NCBI RefSeq assembly: GCF_000379965.1
Contig: NZ_KB904335.1
Location: 1-64,000 of the forward strand
Length of the DNA stretch: 64,000 bases
Reading direction: 5' to 3'
From: Hoylesella nanceiensis DSM 19126 = JCM 15639
Lineage (GTDB): Bacteria; Bacteroidota; Bacteroidia; Bacteroidales; Bacteroidaceae
Part shown: positions 1 through 9,355 of the stretch, in pieces
Numbering within the stretch: the stretch's first letter is position 1
Layout of the letters: every line of letters starts with the position of its first letter
Position numbers and translations under genes: made by a program
Notes under the pieces: generated by a model
Databases searched by the model: none
Told to the model about the DNA's origin: nothing
The model's input: only the letters and a program-made list of their open reading frames with translations

Positions 1-362
1 TCGGTTGCACCAGTAAACAATCGTCTGTCGGTTTTAGTCAAACCAGTTACCACAACGTCTGATAATACTTGTGCATCGCTTTTCAATAGCACTTTCATGT
101 TGGTGGTTCCTTTAAGTGTTTGAGCCACCATTCCAATATAACTAATAGTTACTTTGGGATTACTTTCATTCACCGAAAGCGTAAATTTACCGTCAATGTC
201 GGTCACAGTAGCTATCTTTGTGCCCACAACTGTAACAGTTGCACCAATAACTGGTTCGTTATCAGCGGCACCAATAACCACTCCCGAGACTTTTGTTTGA
301 GCTAAAGCAGTTCCTAAACAAAGGAAAATGCCAGCTAAAAACACAGCTAGTCTTTTCTTCAT
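1..362 (-). CDS. SusC/RagA-like TonB-dependent receptor, N-terminal fragment
   Basis: This is the first 120 or so codons of an outer-membrane receptor that runs off the left edge. The reverse-strand ATG gives MKKRLAVFLAGIFLCLGTAL followed by an AQ cleavage site, which is a clear signal peptide. Next comes a CarboxypepD-regulatory-like (DUF4480-type) domain with the usual NEPVIGATV and TDIDGKFTL motifs. It is followed by a TonB-box-like stretch (LSDVVVTG) leading into the plug (RRLFTGAT). Such proteins form the barrel of SusCD-type importers in the outer membrane and take up glycans or peptides with TonB energy. Its SusD partner would lie outside the window. The family call is secure, the substrate is unknown. 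Confidence 0.9.
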   Translation of the reverse strand, partial: MKKRLAVFLAGIFLCLGTALAQTKVSGVVIGAADNEPVIGATVTVVGTKIATVTDIDGKFTLSVNESNPKVTISYIGMVAQTLKGTTNMKVLLKSDAQVLSDVVVTGLTKTDRRLFTGAT

Positions 363-1517
363 AAATTCTCTCTCTATTATTAATTAATGTGATACAAAAA
401 CTTTTTATCATGAGGTGAAGTCTTCAAGACTTTCCTAACGCCACTCTATTCCGTAGATTTGAATAAAGAGCTACACATAATGTATGTTTTGTTTCGATTT
501 AAAACAAAATGGTGTCAACTACTAAAAAGAATGAAAGAAAAACAATATTTCAGTAGAGTTGTTAGCGAAAATAGGGAAAATGAAAATTTTTTACAAGCAA
601 AAAAGCAAAAGAAATTGTTTCTATAACAAATCTTAACACTAAAATTGCATAAATCTATTAAATCTCGATATTTATGCAATTTACATACAGAAAGAGCCTA
701 CTTGTGTGATGTTTGTAATAAATTGAAAGCTAAGAGTGTGTTTATTTTGATTTTCTTCTATAAAATATTGAAAATAAAATAGTATTCGTTGTGAATTTAA
801 ATTGCATATTTATTCTGTTAAGAGCTTTTGTTGTCGGTTTAAAGGGCTTTTTTATTGCGAATAAAGATAATACTTGTTAAAATCAAGTTAGTTTGTATTC
901 GTTTCTCGATTGTTGACGAAATGCAATGGAAAGGTAGAACTTTGGCATTTATATAGTCGACGTGTTGCAGATTGAAAGCTATTGAGTTAAGGCAGAAAAG
1001 TGACAGAAAACGTAAAACATTCATATTCTTTTGTTTACAATGCTCATTCCTTCGCTTTTCAAAAGCATTGATATTGCACTGCAAAAACATTGATATTGGT
1101 GTGTAATTGCATAGCTTTTATAGTGCAAAAGCATTGAGTTGAGAATCTAATTCAAAAACCTTTCCAACGCAATCGAAAAACAACCCCAAAGAACTAACAA
1201 CGAATGTTGGAATAAACTAATAAGAATAAGCGATAGAAGGGTATTGGGGTAGCGAAGTAAAATAATGATAAAACTATCTATATTTTTATCGATTTTTTGT
1301 GTACTAATCGTATTAAATATGTATATTTGCATGTTGTTTGTTCTTGATGTCGGTAAAAGTGGTAGATAATTATCACTCAACGAAGTAAAGAATGTAATAC
1401 AAAGAGTAGATAAAAAATATGTTTTGTAAGCTCTTTTATATTTCAACTTGAGCAATAAAAACTTGTTGTATACAAGCAGAAAATAACCATTAATTACGCA
1501 AAAGAAAGCACACGAAG
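363..1517. other. Long divergent intergenic region (SusC-like / dsbD)
   Basis: I see no convincing gene in this space. It holds an AT-rich stretch, an inverted repeat (AATTGCATAAAT at 643-654 against its complement at 670-681, 15-nt loop), the first 22-bp-period repeat array (1061-1141) and a -7 box TATATTTG at 1322-1329. That box has TTTG 22 bp upstream and could drive dsbD with a leader of about 180 nt. Two reverse ORFs here (839-1090 and 1147-1455) lack family resemblance and run through the array or the promoter, so I do not call them. Confidence 0.5.
1061..1141. repeat. 22-bp-period palindromic repeat array A (4 units)
   Basis: Four 15-bp units start at 1061, 1083, 1105 and 1127, exactly 22 bp apart: AAAAGCATTGATATT, AAAAACATTGATATT, AATTGCATAGCTTTT and AAAAGCATTGAGTTG. 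The 7-bp spacers are GCACTGC, GGTGTGT and ATAGTGC. The array lies upstream of the putative dsbD promoter and outside any gene. Confidence 0.85.
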
Positions 1518-3569
1518 ATGAAAAAAACTATCTCTATGGCGCTATTATTGCTTATTGCAATATTCGCTAACGCACAGATGGCAACCCCAGTGAAGTCTTC
1601 TTCACAGTTAAAAATGGGTAAAGGCGCAGAAGCAGAAATGCTTTTTACGCTTACAATTGAGCCTAATTGGCACGTTTATTCAACCAATTTGGGTTCTGGA
1701 GGACCAACTGAAGCTGCCTTGAAGTTTGACAAAAAAGACGGAATTGAGCTTGTTGGTGGTTTAAAAGCAGTGGGCAAAGAAATTAGTAACTTTGACCAAA
1801 TGTTCGGAATGAACCTTCGTTATTTCGAAAACCACGTAACATTCGTTCAAAAAATTAAGTTTACTAAGCCCGAATACACCATCGATGCTTTCTTAGAGTA
1901 TGGTGCATGTAGCGACAAAATGTGTCTTCCTCCTTCTGAAGTTGCATTGAAGAAGAACGGAAAAGCACCCGTTACTGCGGCTGCTGACGCTACAAAAGAC
2001 GTAAAAAAAAACGAAAGTGAGATAGAAAAAGACGCTGAAACGCCTGAAACGGTGACTGCATTGCCCGCAGATAGCGTTGTTCCTGCAAAGGTAGACACCT
2101 CTTCGGGCGTTGCAAGTGGAGATCTTTGGACTCCCGTTGTGAAAGAACTTCAGGCAAAAGACGGCGTTAGCGACATCGCACAACAGTCTATTTTTTACAT
2201 CTTTTGCATGGGATTCTTGGGCGGATTGTTGGCACTTTTCACACCATGTGTATGGCCAATTATCCCTATGACCGTTAGTTTCTTCCTCAAAAGAAATAAA
2301 GATAAAAGCAAAGGATTGCGTGATGCAATAACCTATGGTATTTCTATTGTGGTGATTTATGTCGCATTAGGCTTGGTTATTACATCTATATTTGGTGCAA
2401 GTAGACTAAATGATTTGGCTACAAATGCGATATTCAACATCGTGTTCTGTGCGCTTTTAGTTGTATTTGCACTGTCTTTCTTTGGCTGGTTCGAGATAAA
2501 ACTTCCCGAAAAATGGGCTAACTCAGTAGACAATAAAGCCAATAACACAAGTGGATTGATATCTATCTTCCTCATGGCTTTCACCCTTTCGTTGGTAAGT
2601 TTCTCTTGTACAGGTCCAATTATTGGCTTCCTTTTGGTGCAAGTAAGTACAACTAACAGCATAGCAGCACCCGCAATTGGTATGTTTGGCTTTGCTCTTG
2701 CACTTGCATTGCCCTTCACTTTGTTTGCATTGTTCCCATCTTGGCTCAAACAAGCACCCAAATCAGGTAACTGGATGAACACCATTAAAGTTACATTGGG
2801 TTTCATTGAGCTTGCATTCGCATTGAAATTCTTCTCAGTTGCAGACCTTGCTTATGGTTGGCACTTATTAGATCGTGAGGTGTTCCTTGCTATTTGGATC
2901 GTAATATTCGGTATGTTGGGTCTTTATCTCATTGGAAAGCTTAAGTTTCCAAGCGACCTTGTGAATGGAGAAGATAAGGCAATGCCCGTTCCTGCGATAG
3001 CTCTTGGTATGGTATCTCTTGCCTTTACCGTTTATCTTGTACCAGGATTGTGGGGCGCACCCGTTAAAGCTGTAGGTGCTTTTGCGCCTCCTATCAATAC
3101 ACAAGACTTCAACTTAGATACCAAACAGGTACATGCTGCATACAAAGATTATGAAGAAGGAATGGCAGCAGCTAAGCAATTGGGTAAGCCAGTGATGATA
3201 GATTTCACAGGATTTGGCTGTGTTAACTGTCGTAAGATGGAGGCTTCGGTATGGACCGACCCACAAGTTGCAGCTAAGTTAACCAACGATTATGTCCTCA
3301 TCTCTCTCTTTGTAGACGATAAGACACCACTTAAAGAACCTATTGTCGTTACAGAAAACGGACAAGAGCGCAAGCTTCGCACAATAGGAGATAAGTGGAG
3401 CTACCTTCAAAGAGTTAAGTTTGGTTCGAACACTCAACCTCAATATGTTGGACTCGACCACAACGGAAAACCTATTACTGGCTCATATAGCTATAAAGAA
3501 GATATTCCTGCCTACTTAGATTTCCTTGATAAGGGTCTTGAAACCTTTAGAAAAGCGCAACAAAAATAG
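1518..3569 (+). CDS. dsbD: DsbD-like thiol:disulfide interchange protein
   Basis: This is a three-part transmembrane reductase that carries electrons from cytoplasmic thioredoxin across the inner membrane to periplasmic thiol proteins. A signal peptide ends near residue 19. An N-terminal DsbD-alpha-like domain contains C131 and C136 (GACSDKMCLPP). After a low-complexity linker (about 155-205) comes a membrane domain of about eight helices with the paired cysteines C244 (FTPCVWPIIP) and C364 (SFSCTGPIIG). The C-terminal thioredoxin-like domain has C568-V-N-C571 (GFGCVNCRKME). All three cysteine pairs are present, so the relay should work. The 683 residues are longer than the E. coli enzyme but usual for Bacteroidota. 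It is transcribed alone and followed by a strong hairpin. Confidence 0.92.
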   Translation: MKKTISMALLLLIAIFANAQMATPVKSSSQLKMGKGAEAEMLFTLTIEPNWHVYSTNLGSGGPTEAALKFDKKDGIELVGGLKAVGKEISNFDQMFGMNLRYFENHVTFVQKIKFTKPEYTIDAFLEYGACSDKMCLPPSEVALKKNGKAPVTAAADATKDVKKNESEIEKDAETPETVTALPADSVVPAKVDTSSGVASGDLWTPVVKELQAKDGVSDIAQQSIFYIFCMGFLGGLLALFTPCVWPIIPMTVSFFLKRNKDKSKGLRDAITYGISIVVIYVALGLVITSIFGASRLNDLATNAIFNIVFCALLVVFALSFFGWFEIKLPEKWANSVDNKANNTSGLISIFLMAFTLSLVSFSCTGPIIGFLLVQVSTTNSIAAPAIGMFGFALALALPFTLFALFPSWLKQAPKSGNWMNTIKVTLGFIELAFALKFFSVADLAYGWHLLDREVFLAIWIVIFGMLGLYLIGKLKFPSDLVNGEDKAMPVPAIALGMVSLAFTVYLVPGLWGAPVKAVGAFAPPINTQDFNLDTKQVHAAYKDYEEGMAAAKQLGKPVMIDFTGFGCVNCRKMEASVWTDPQVAAKLTNDYVLISLFVDDKTPLKEPIVVTENGQERKLRTIGDKWSYLQRVKFGSNTQPQYVGLDHNGKPITGSYSYKEDIPAYLDFLDKGLETFRKAQQK

Positions 3570-3578
3570 GCTCATTGA

Positions 3579-3655
3579 TTGATGAAACGAATGTATATCC
3601 CGCTCGATTCTTATATAAAGAAGACAGAACCCGCATTCGTTTCATCAATTGTTTT
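3579..3655 (+). terminator. Hairpin terminator after dsbD
   Basis: TTGATGAAACGAATG (3579-3593) pairs perfectly over 15 bp with 3634-3648 and is followed by TTGTTTT. The 40-nt loop is unusually long for an intrinsic terminator. It starts 10 nt after the dsbD stop. Confidence 0.7.
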
Positions 3656-3693
3656 AAATAGACTATCTATAAGAAGTTATTTTATTCGAAAAT

Positions 3694-3774
3694 AAAAGCA
3701 ATGTTTTTGGTGTGTAATAGCAGTTCTTTTAGCATGCAAAAGCAATCCTTTTACAACCTAAAAGCAATTCTTTT
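3694..3774. repeat. 22-bp-period palindromic repeat array B (4 units)
   Basis: Units start at 3694, 3716, 3738 and 3760: AAAAGCAATGTTTTT, AATAGCAGTTCTTTT, AAAAGCAATCCTTTT and AAAAGCAATTCTTTT. The 7-bp spacers are GGTGTGT, AGCATGC and ACAACCT. The array lies between the dsbD terminator hairpin and the next gene, cyuA. Confidence 0.9.
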
Positions 3775-3852
3775 TAATTCGACTATCTTTTCAATTGCCT
3801 TTCGAACCAATTCAGAAACATTATAATCAACACTTTAAATTAGCCTTAAACA

Positions 3853-5145
3853 ATGATTAATGCAGAAACAAGAGCACAGATTATCAACCTTATTAATAAA
3901 GAAGTTGTGCCTGCAGTGGGCTGTACTGAGCCTATGGCAGTGGCATTGTGTGCCGCAAAAGCAGCCGAAGTGTTGGGCTGTAGACCGCAAAAAGTGAGAG
4001 CACAGCTAAGTGCAAACATCCTAAAAAACGCCATGGGAGTGGGTATTCCTGGCACAGGTATGATTGGATTGCCTATCGCAATTGCCTTAGGAACATTGAT
4101 AGGGAAGAGCGAATATCAGTTAGAAGTGATTAAAGATCTCACTCCTGAGACCTTAGAAGAGGGCAAAGCCTTTATCAAAGAGCAACGAATAACGATCTTA
4201 CGAAAGAGCAATATAGAAGAAAAACTATATATAGAGGTAGAGAGCTCTACTGAAACAAGCACGGCAACAGTCATCATTTCTTGCGCACATACTAATATTG
4301 TGTATGTCGAAAAAGATGGAAATGTGTTGTTAGATAATCGCACTACTCGCTCGGAATCATGTGAACAGAAAGATATTTCGCTTGATTTAAAGTTGGTTTA
4401 CGACTTTGCAACCACTGCTCCCGTAGGTGAAATAGACTTCATTCTCAAAGCCAAAGACTATAATTTAAAGGCTGCCGAAGATTCGCTTAAAGGCAATTAC
4501 GGCCATTGTTTAGGTAAAACTATGGACCGTCCGCTATCTCATGGCATCTTTGGAGATAGCATTTATTCGCACATTATCGCCAAAACTGCATCGGCATGTG
4601 ATGCTCGTATGGGGGGAGCAATGATACCAGTGATGAGTAATTCAGGCTCAGGAAACCAAGGAATATGCGCTACTAACCCCGTAGTTGTATTCGCTTTAGA
4701 GAACAAAAACACCGAAGAGGAATTGGTGAGAGCCTTAATTTTAAGTCACTTAACCGCAATTTATATCAAACAAAGTCTTGGAAAGCTTTCCGCTTTGTGT
4801 GGTTGTGTGGTGGCTTCGATAGGCAGTAGCTGTGGAATTACCTACTTGATGGGAGGCGACTATGATAAGATTTGTCACTCAGTGAAGAACATGATAGCTA
4901 ATTTAGCAGGTATGTTGTGCGACGGAGCCAAGCCAGGTTGCTCGCTAAAGATTAGCTCTGGCGTTTCAACCGCATTGCTTTCGGCTGTATTGTCAATGGA
5001 AGGTCGTTTCGTTACCGCTGCAGAAGGCATCGTAGATGATGATGTAGATAAGTCTATTCGCAACCTAACCAGTATTGGAGCCAATGCAATGAACCTCACA
5101 GACGAGATGGTTTTGAACATTATGGTGAACAAAAACGGTTGCTAA
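3853..5145 (+). CDS. cyuA: L-cysteine desulfidase / serine dehydratase-like protein (CyuA/YhaM family)
   Basis: Members of this family (formerly UPF0597, serine dehydratase alpha-chain fold) cleave L-cysteine to pyruvate, ammonia and sulfide with a [4Fe-4S] cluster in the cytoplasm. The 430 residues match the family length. The hallmark VGCTEP is at C24. The probable cluster ligands are C327 (GSSCG), C356 and C363 (CDGAKPGC), and the conserved glycine-rich ends are intact. No dedicated cysteine transporter or regulator lies beside it. It sits after dsbD, a periplasmic thiol reductase, but the two appear to be separate transcription units. The family is secure. Cysteine rather than serine as substrate is inferred from characterised relatives. 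Confidence 0.85.
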   Translation: MINAETRAQIINLINKEVVPAVGCTEPMAVALCAAKAAEVLGCRPQKVRAQLSANILKNAMGVGIPGTGMIGLPIAIALGTLIGKSEYQLEVIKDLTPETLEEGKAFIKEQRITILRKSNIEEKLYIEVESSTETSTATVIISCAHTNIVYVEKDGNVLLDNRTTRSESCEQKDISLDLKLVYDFATTAPVGEIDFILKAKDYNLKAAEDSLKGNYGHCLGKTMDRPLSHGIFGDSIYSHIIAKTASACDARMGGAMIPVMSNSGSGNQGICATNPVVVFALENKNTEEELVRALILSHLTAIYIKQSLGKLSALCGCVVASIGSSCGITYLMGGDYDKICHSVKNMIANLAGMLCDGAKPGCSLKISSGVSTALLSAVLSMEGRFVTAAEGIVDDDVDKSIRNLTSIGANAMNLTDEMVLNIMVNKNGC

Positions 5146-5183
5146 GTAATTATAATTCCTATTTATTGGTAAGCTGATTTTCT

Positions 5184-5340
5184 TATATTTGCCCGCTGTC
5201 TTCGTGCCGATAAGCTTATACTCCTATTAGATTAATAAGGTGTATGCTTAATAATAAGAAGGAGGAATGATGGCGAATGAAAAGAAATAAAGAGATAAAA
5301 CGATTGCGTTGCTAAGAAATTAGTAGCGCAATTTTTATTT
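5184..5340 (+). ncRNA. Candidate small RNA or short leader-type transcript
   Basis: A Bacteroidota -7 box TATATTTG (5184-5191) is followed within 150 nt by a terminator (ATTGCG..TGCTA pairing with TAGTAGCGCAAT, 5304-5333, then a T-rich tract). No long ORF lies between. Very short ORFs follow an unusually good Shine-Dalgarno AAGGAGG at 5259-5265: MMANEKK (5267-5290) and MKRNKEIKRLRC (5277-5315), whose stop lies inside the terminator stem. There is no clear -33 TTTG. It could be an sRNA, a leader peptide or merely an extended 3' end of the preceding gene. Confidence 0.3.
5304..5340 (+). terminator. Intrinsic terminator
   Basis: An imperfect 11-12 bp stem (ATTGCGTTGCTA / TAGTAGCGCAAT) is followed by TTTTTATTTT. 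It lies 160 nt after the cyuA stop, so it may end cyuA or the short transcript proposed above. Confidence 0.65.
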
Positions 5341-5383
5341 TGTGGCAATGCCTTTGAAAGCGGGCGGTGTAGGGTAGGGATGT

Positions 5384-5464
5384 AAAAGCAATGCTTTTGA
5401 TTGGTAATTGCAGTGCTTTTAGAGGGTAATAACATTGCTATTACGAGCCAATATCATTGCTTTT
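5384..5464. repeat. 22-bp-period palindromic repeat array C (4 units)
   Basis: Units start at 5384, 5406, 5428 and 5450: AAAAGCAATGCTTTT (a perfect palindrome), AATTGCAGTGCTTTT, AATAACATTGCTATT and AATATCATTGCTTTT. The 7-bp spacers are GATTGGT, AGAGGGT and ACGAGCC. Its left flank GGTGTAGGGTA (5366-5376) is shared with array I. Confidence 0.9.
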
Positions 5465-6138
5465 GCACTGTCATTGTTTTGTGCTGTTTAATCGTTCTTG
5501 TGTCTTGTTTAATGCAGTGGAAAAGCCTTTGTGGTGCAAGAGTTCTTCCTTTCTTTTTAGTATAGATTGTTTTTGTCTTCTATTAAGGAATTAACTCATT
5601 TGTAAATAGATTTTTAATAAATTTTGTTTCATAATAGTTTGTTTTTTACATTCTACTTTCTTTTAAATAATAAAGATACTATGTTTGAGCTACTTAGCGT
5701 TATTTTGTTCTCTGTTTTATTGTTAATTACTTGCGTATTGATGTAAATCAAGTTTTAAATAATAAGAAATAGCTATCTAATTCTTTTACTTTGAAACTTA
5801 GTTCTCAAATTTATTGCTATTTAATACCTAAAAAGTTGGCTTCATACAGTTTTTATACAAGAAACAGTTAATATATGTTTAAATTGGAATGTAATTGCAA
5901 CTTTCGCTTGCTTTGTTCGTCGCTTTTCCCTATTTTTGTAAAAATCGAAAAGAAGACTGTTTTAAATTTCAATTTCAAAGAATACGTTGTTTATTTATAA
6001 TGAAACGTAAGAAATTGTTTGAGAGAGTATAAACTTGGATGTAAAAACTATTGTAAAGGCTTATTCTGTTTGTGAGTTGTAGCATAAAAAGATAAGTCCC
6101 ACATCATTTATTATTATTTGTTATAAACCAAAAAGATT

Positions 6139-9100
6139 ATGAGAAGAAAACTAACATTGATTTTTTTGAGTCTCTTTGTCGTCGTTTCTGCAGCTATTGC
6201 ACAAACAACCGTAAAGGGATTAGTACTCTCTTCGGAGGGGAATGAACCTGTGATAGGTGCTTCAGTAAAGGTGGTTGGCGCAGATAAAGGCGTCATTACA
6301 GACACTGATGGTAATTTTTCGATAAGCGTAAACAGCTTAGACGAACGCTTGGAAGTATCATATATTGGTATGATTACTAAAATAGTGAAAGCCTCAAACA
6401 ATTTAAAAGTAGTGTTAGATCCCGATCATAAACAGATAGATGAAGTGATTGTGGTGGCTTATGGTAAGCAAAAAAAAGAAGCATTTACGGGTGCAGCAGG
6501 TGTAGTAGGTAGCGAAACACTTAGCAAACGTGTTGTTTCTAATGCCTCAACAGCCCTTGCTGGTAGTGTAGCCGGTGTGCAAATGTATAGCACAAACGGT
6601 GCTCCTGGAGCAGATCCAGTCATTCGTGTTCGTGGTATTGGCTCTATTTCTTCAAGCAATAAACCTCTTATTATATTAGATGGTGTACCTTATGATGGTG
6701 ATATCTCATCAATCAACCCTTCTGATATCGCTTCAATGACCGTATTGAAAGATGCTGCTTCGAACGCTATCTATGGTGCTCGTGGTGCTAATGGTGTTGT
6801 GATGATTACCACAAAGAATGGTAATACAGGCGATGCTAAGATTACTTTCGATGCTAAATGGGGTACAAACAGCCGCTTAATTCCACAATATGACATTATA
6901 AAAGACCCAGGACAGTATGTTCAAACACAGTTCAAGAGCCTTTATAATTCGCAACTTTACGCTGGACAATCAGCGGCAGATGCTTACGCTTACGCAACAG
7001 CTAGTATCTTTGATGCCAACAATGGTGGTTTAGGTTACCCTATTTACACTGTTCCAACAGGTGAAAATCTAATTAAAGAAGATTTCAGTATCAATCCAAA
7101 TGCAAAGCTTGGATATTCTGATGGCACCTATTATTATACTCCAGACGATTGGTATAGCGCAGCTATTAAATCAAGTTTCCGTCAAGAGTACAATGCTTCT
7201 GTGTCTGGAAAGACTCCACGTTTGCAATATTATGCAGGTGTTGGCTACCTTGGAGATACAGGTTTGATTCCTAATTCAGAGTTCAAACGCTACTCAGCAC
7301 GTGTTAATGCAGACTATCAAGCAAAGAAATGGTTGCGTATTGGTACCAATCTTGCTTACGCATATACCAACACTCGTTTGGCAGCTGACCAAGATTCAGA
7401 GACGGGTTACACCTCTGCTGGAAACGTATTCTACATCTCTAATAATATAGGTCCAGTGTATCCTCTTTACGTTCGTAATGCAGATGGCTCAATAAAGATC
7501 AACCCTGCAACAGGAAATCCTGTGTACGACTCAGGTAATAACACTAACTATAGCCGTGGAAACTTCGCTGGTAATGCTGTACGTGATGTGTATTATAACA
7601 AAGGAAACTCTGATCGTGATGTGCTAACAAGCAAGGTTTATGCTCAAATAACACCAATCGAGCATCTTGTTTTAACTGCAAATATAGCAGCAAACCTTGT
7701 TAATCAACGTAAAAACGTGTTGTATAGCATCTTTGCTTCTGAAACAAATGCAGATGGAGTAGCAACAGTTTCTACTAAAAGAGCATTCGGCGTGAACAAC
7801 CAATACTTAGCAGAATATAGCAATACATTCGGCAAACACAGCTTAAGTGCATTACTTGGATATGAAAAGTATCGTTATACTTACAAATATTTAAGTGCAT
7901 CTAACGATCATCTTTACAACCCATTTATTAGCGAATTGAACAATGCTGCGAACGCACCTCAAAGCCGTCCAGAGTCATATGTAGACGAATACATGTCTCA
8001 AGGTATATTCTCTCGTTTGCAATATGATTACGAAGACAAGTATTTCGTTAGTGCTTCGTTCCGTAGAGACGCTTCTTCTGTGTTCCACAAAGATCACCGT
8101 TGGGGTAACTTTGGTAGTGTTGGAGCTGCTTGGTTGATAACAAAAGAACCATTTATGCAATCGCTTACATGGTTGAACTCATTGAAGCTAAAAGCAAGTT
8201 GGGGTAAACAAGGTAACGATGCGTTGTTGAATCCAACTACATCAAAGCGTCAATATTATGCTTATCAAGACTTTTATGCACCTTCATATAGCAACGGAAA
8301 CTATTCATTAGTAATGACTTATAAAGGTAATAAAGATCTAACTTGGGAAACATCTTACAGCTTTAATACTGGACTTGAGTTCAGTGTGTTGAACAATCGC
8401 ATAACAGGTAGTATTGATTTCTTTAGCCGTAAGACCGTAGACCTTATCTATAATAAGCCAGTTCCACCATCTTCTGGTATCGTAACAGGCTCAATTCCAA
8501 CCAACATCGGTAGCGTTTTGAACACAGGTGTAGAGGTTGATTTGAACGGAGTGATATTAAAAGGAAACGATTTGCTATGGACTGCAAATCTAAACCTTAC
8601 TCACTATAAGAATAAGATCTTATCGCTTTCACCTGAGTTAGAGGCTCTTGGAGGCCAAAAGGGTTCTGTATTTATTCGTAAAGTGGGCGGTTCACTTGCA
8701 AATGCTTATCTAAGAGAGTACGCAGGAGTAGATCCTTCAACTGGAGAAGCACGCTATTATAATGATCCCGACAATGGAGATTATAGCTATGCAACATCTT
8801 ATAACGCTGCAACACGTACCGACTTAGGTGACCTTTTACCTAAACTTTACGGCGGATTCGGCACTCGTCTCGAGTTTAAGGGCTTCGATTTCTCTGCAAT
8901 GTTCTCGTATCAGTTGGGCGGAAGAATATATGATGATGGCTATGCAATATTCATGCACACTGGATCTGGATCACGAGTGGGATACAATTGGCATAAAGAT
9001 ATCTTGAATGCATGGACTCCTGAGAATACAAATACAAACATACCACGTCTAAGTGCTGGTGATAATGTAACAAACAGCGCATCAAGTCGCTTCTTAATTA

Positions 9101-9339
9101 GCTCAGATTATTTAAGCATTAACAACTTAACTTTGGGTTATACTCTACCAAAGAACTGGCTAAATAATATTGGTTTACAAGCTGCAAGAGTATATTTGGC
9201 ATGCGATAACCTAGCAGTTTTATCTGCACGTAAGGGTCTTGATCCACGTTATTCTTATGGTGCTTCAGGAAATAATGGTGCTTCTAGTGATTATCCTGCA
9301 ATGCGTACAGTTACTGCAGGCGTACAAGTTACATTCTAA
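6139..9339 (+). CDS. SusC/RagA family TonB-linked outer-membrane receptor
   Basis: This is the barrel and plug of a SusCD-type importer that moves oligomers across the outer membrane using TonB energy. The order is a signal peptide (cleaved after SAAIAQ, about residue 22), a CarboxypepD-regulatory-like domain with NEPVIGASV and TDTDGNFSI (about 25-95), the TonB-box-like DEVIVVAYG, a plug with VRVRGIGSI and LIILDGVPY and the NAIYGARGANGVVMITTKNG motif, then a long beta-barrel ending in QVTF. The 1,066 residues are full length. The SusD partner starts 17 nt downstream. No glycosidase, peptidase, sigma/anti-sigma or hybrid sensor gene adjoins it, so the ligand cannot be read from context. Confidence 0.95.
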   Translation: MRRKLTLIFLSLFVVVSAAIAQTTVKGLVLSSEGNEPVIGASVKVVGADKGVITDTDGNFSISVNSLDERLEVSYIGMITKIVKASNNLKVVLDPDHKQIDEVIVVAYGKQKKEAFTGAAGVVGSETLSKRVVSNASTALAGSVAGVQMYSTNGAPGADPVIRVRGIGSISSSNKPLIILDGVPYDGDISSINPSDIASMTVLKDAASNAIYGARGANGVVMITTKNGNTGDAKITFDAKWGTNSRLIPQYDIIKDPGQYVQTQFKSLYNSQLYAGQSAADAYAYATASIFDANNGGLGYPIYTVPTGENLIKEDFSINPNAKLGYSDGTYYYTPDDWYSAAIKSSFRQEYNASVSGKTPRLQYYAGVGYLGDTGLIPNSEFKRYSARVNADYQAKKWLRIGTNLAYAYTNTRLAADQDSETGYTSAGNVFYISNNIGPVYPLYVRNADGSIKINPATGNPVYDSGNNTNYSRGNFAGNAVRDVYYNKGNSDRDVLTSKVYAQITPIEHLVLTANIAANLVNQRKNVLYSIFASETNADGVATVSTKRAFGVNNQYLAEYSNTFGKHSLSALLGYEKYRYTYKYLSASNDHLYNPFISELNNAANAPQSRPESYVDEYMSQGIFSRLQYDYEDKYFVSASFRRDASSVFHKDHRWGNFGSVGAAWLITKEPFMQSLTWLNSLKLKASWGKQGNDALLNPTTSKRQYYAYQDFYAPSYSNGNYSLVMTYKGNKDLTWETSYSFNTGLEFSVLNNRITGSIDFFSRKTVDLIYNKPVPPSSGIVTGSIPTNIGSVLNTGVEVDLNGVILKGNDLLWTANLNLTHYKNKILSLSPELEALGGQKGSVFIRKVGGSLANAYLREYAGVDPSTGEARYYNDPDNGDYSYATSYNAATRTDLGDLLPKLYGGFGTRLEFKGFDFSAMFSYQLGGRIYDDGYAIFMHTGSGSRVGYNWHKDILNAWTPENTNTNIPRLSAGDNVTNSASSRFLISSDYLSINNLTLGYTLPKNWLNNIGLQAARVYLACDNLAVLSARKGLDPRYSYGASGNNGASSDYPAMRTVTAGVQVTF

Positions 9340-9355
9340 ATAGGGGGAAATTATA

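Larger units (their letters stand above)
5146..6138. other. Long intergenic region upstream of the SusC gene
   Basis: This holds, in order: a possible short independent transcript (-7 box at 5184, terminator at 5304-5340), repeat array C (5384-5464, with decayed units to about 5560), a 21-codon hydrophobic ORF (5681-5746), and a -7 box TATTTTTG at 5931-5938. That box has a weak TTGC 19 bp upstream, could drive susC and would give a leader of about 190 nt. I recognise no regulator gene or known riboswitch. Confidence 0.45.

Noticed and set aside
839-1455. Two reverse-strand ORFs (83 and 102 codons) in the first gap
   Set aside because: One starts in a repeat array and the other overlaps the putative dsbD promoter. 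Neither shows a recognisable family or a coding-like pattern.
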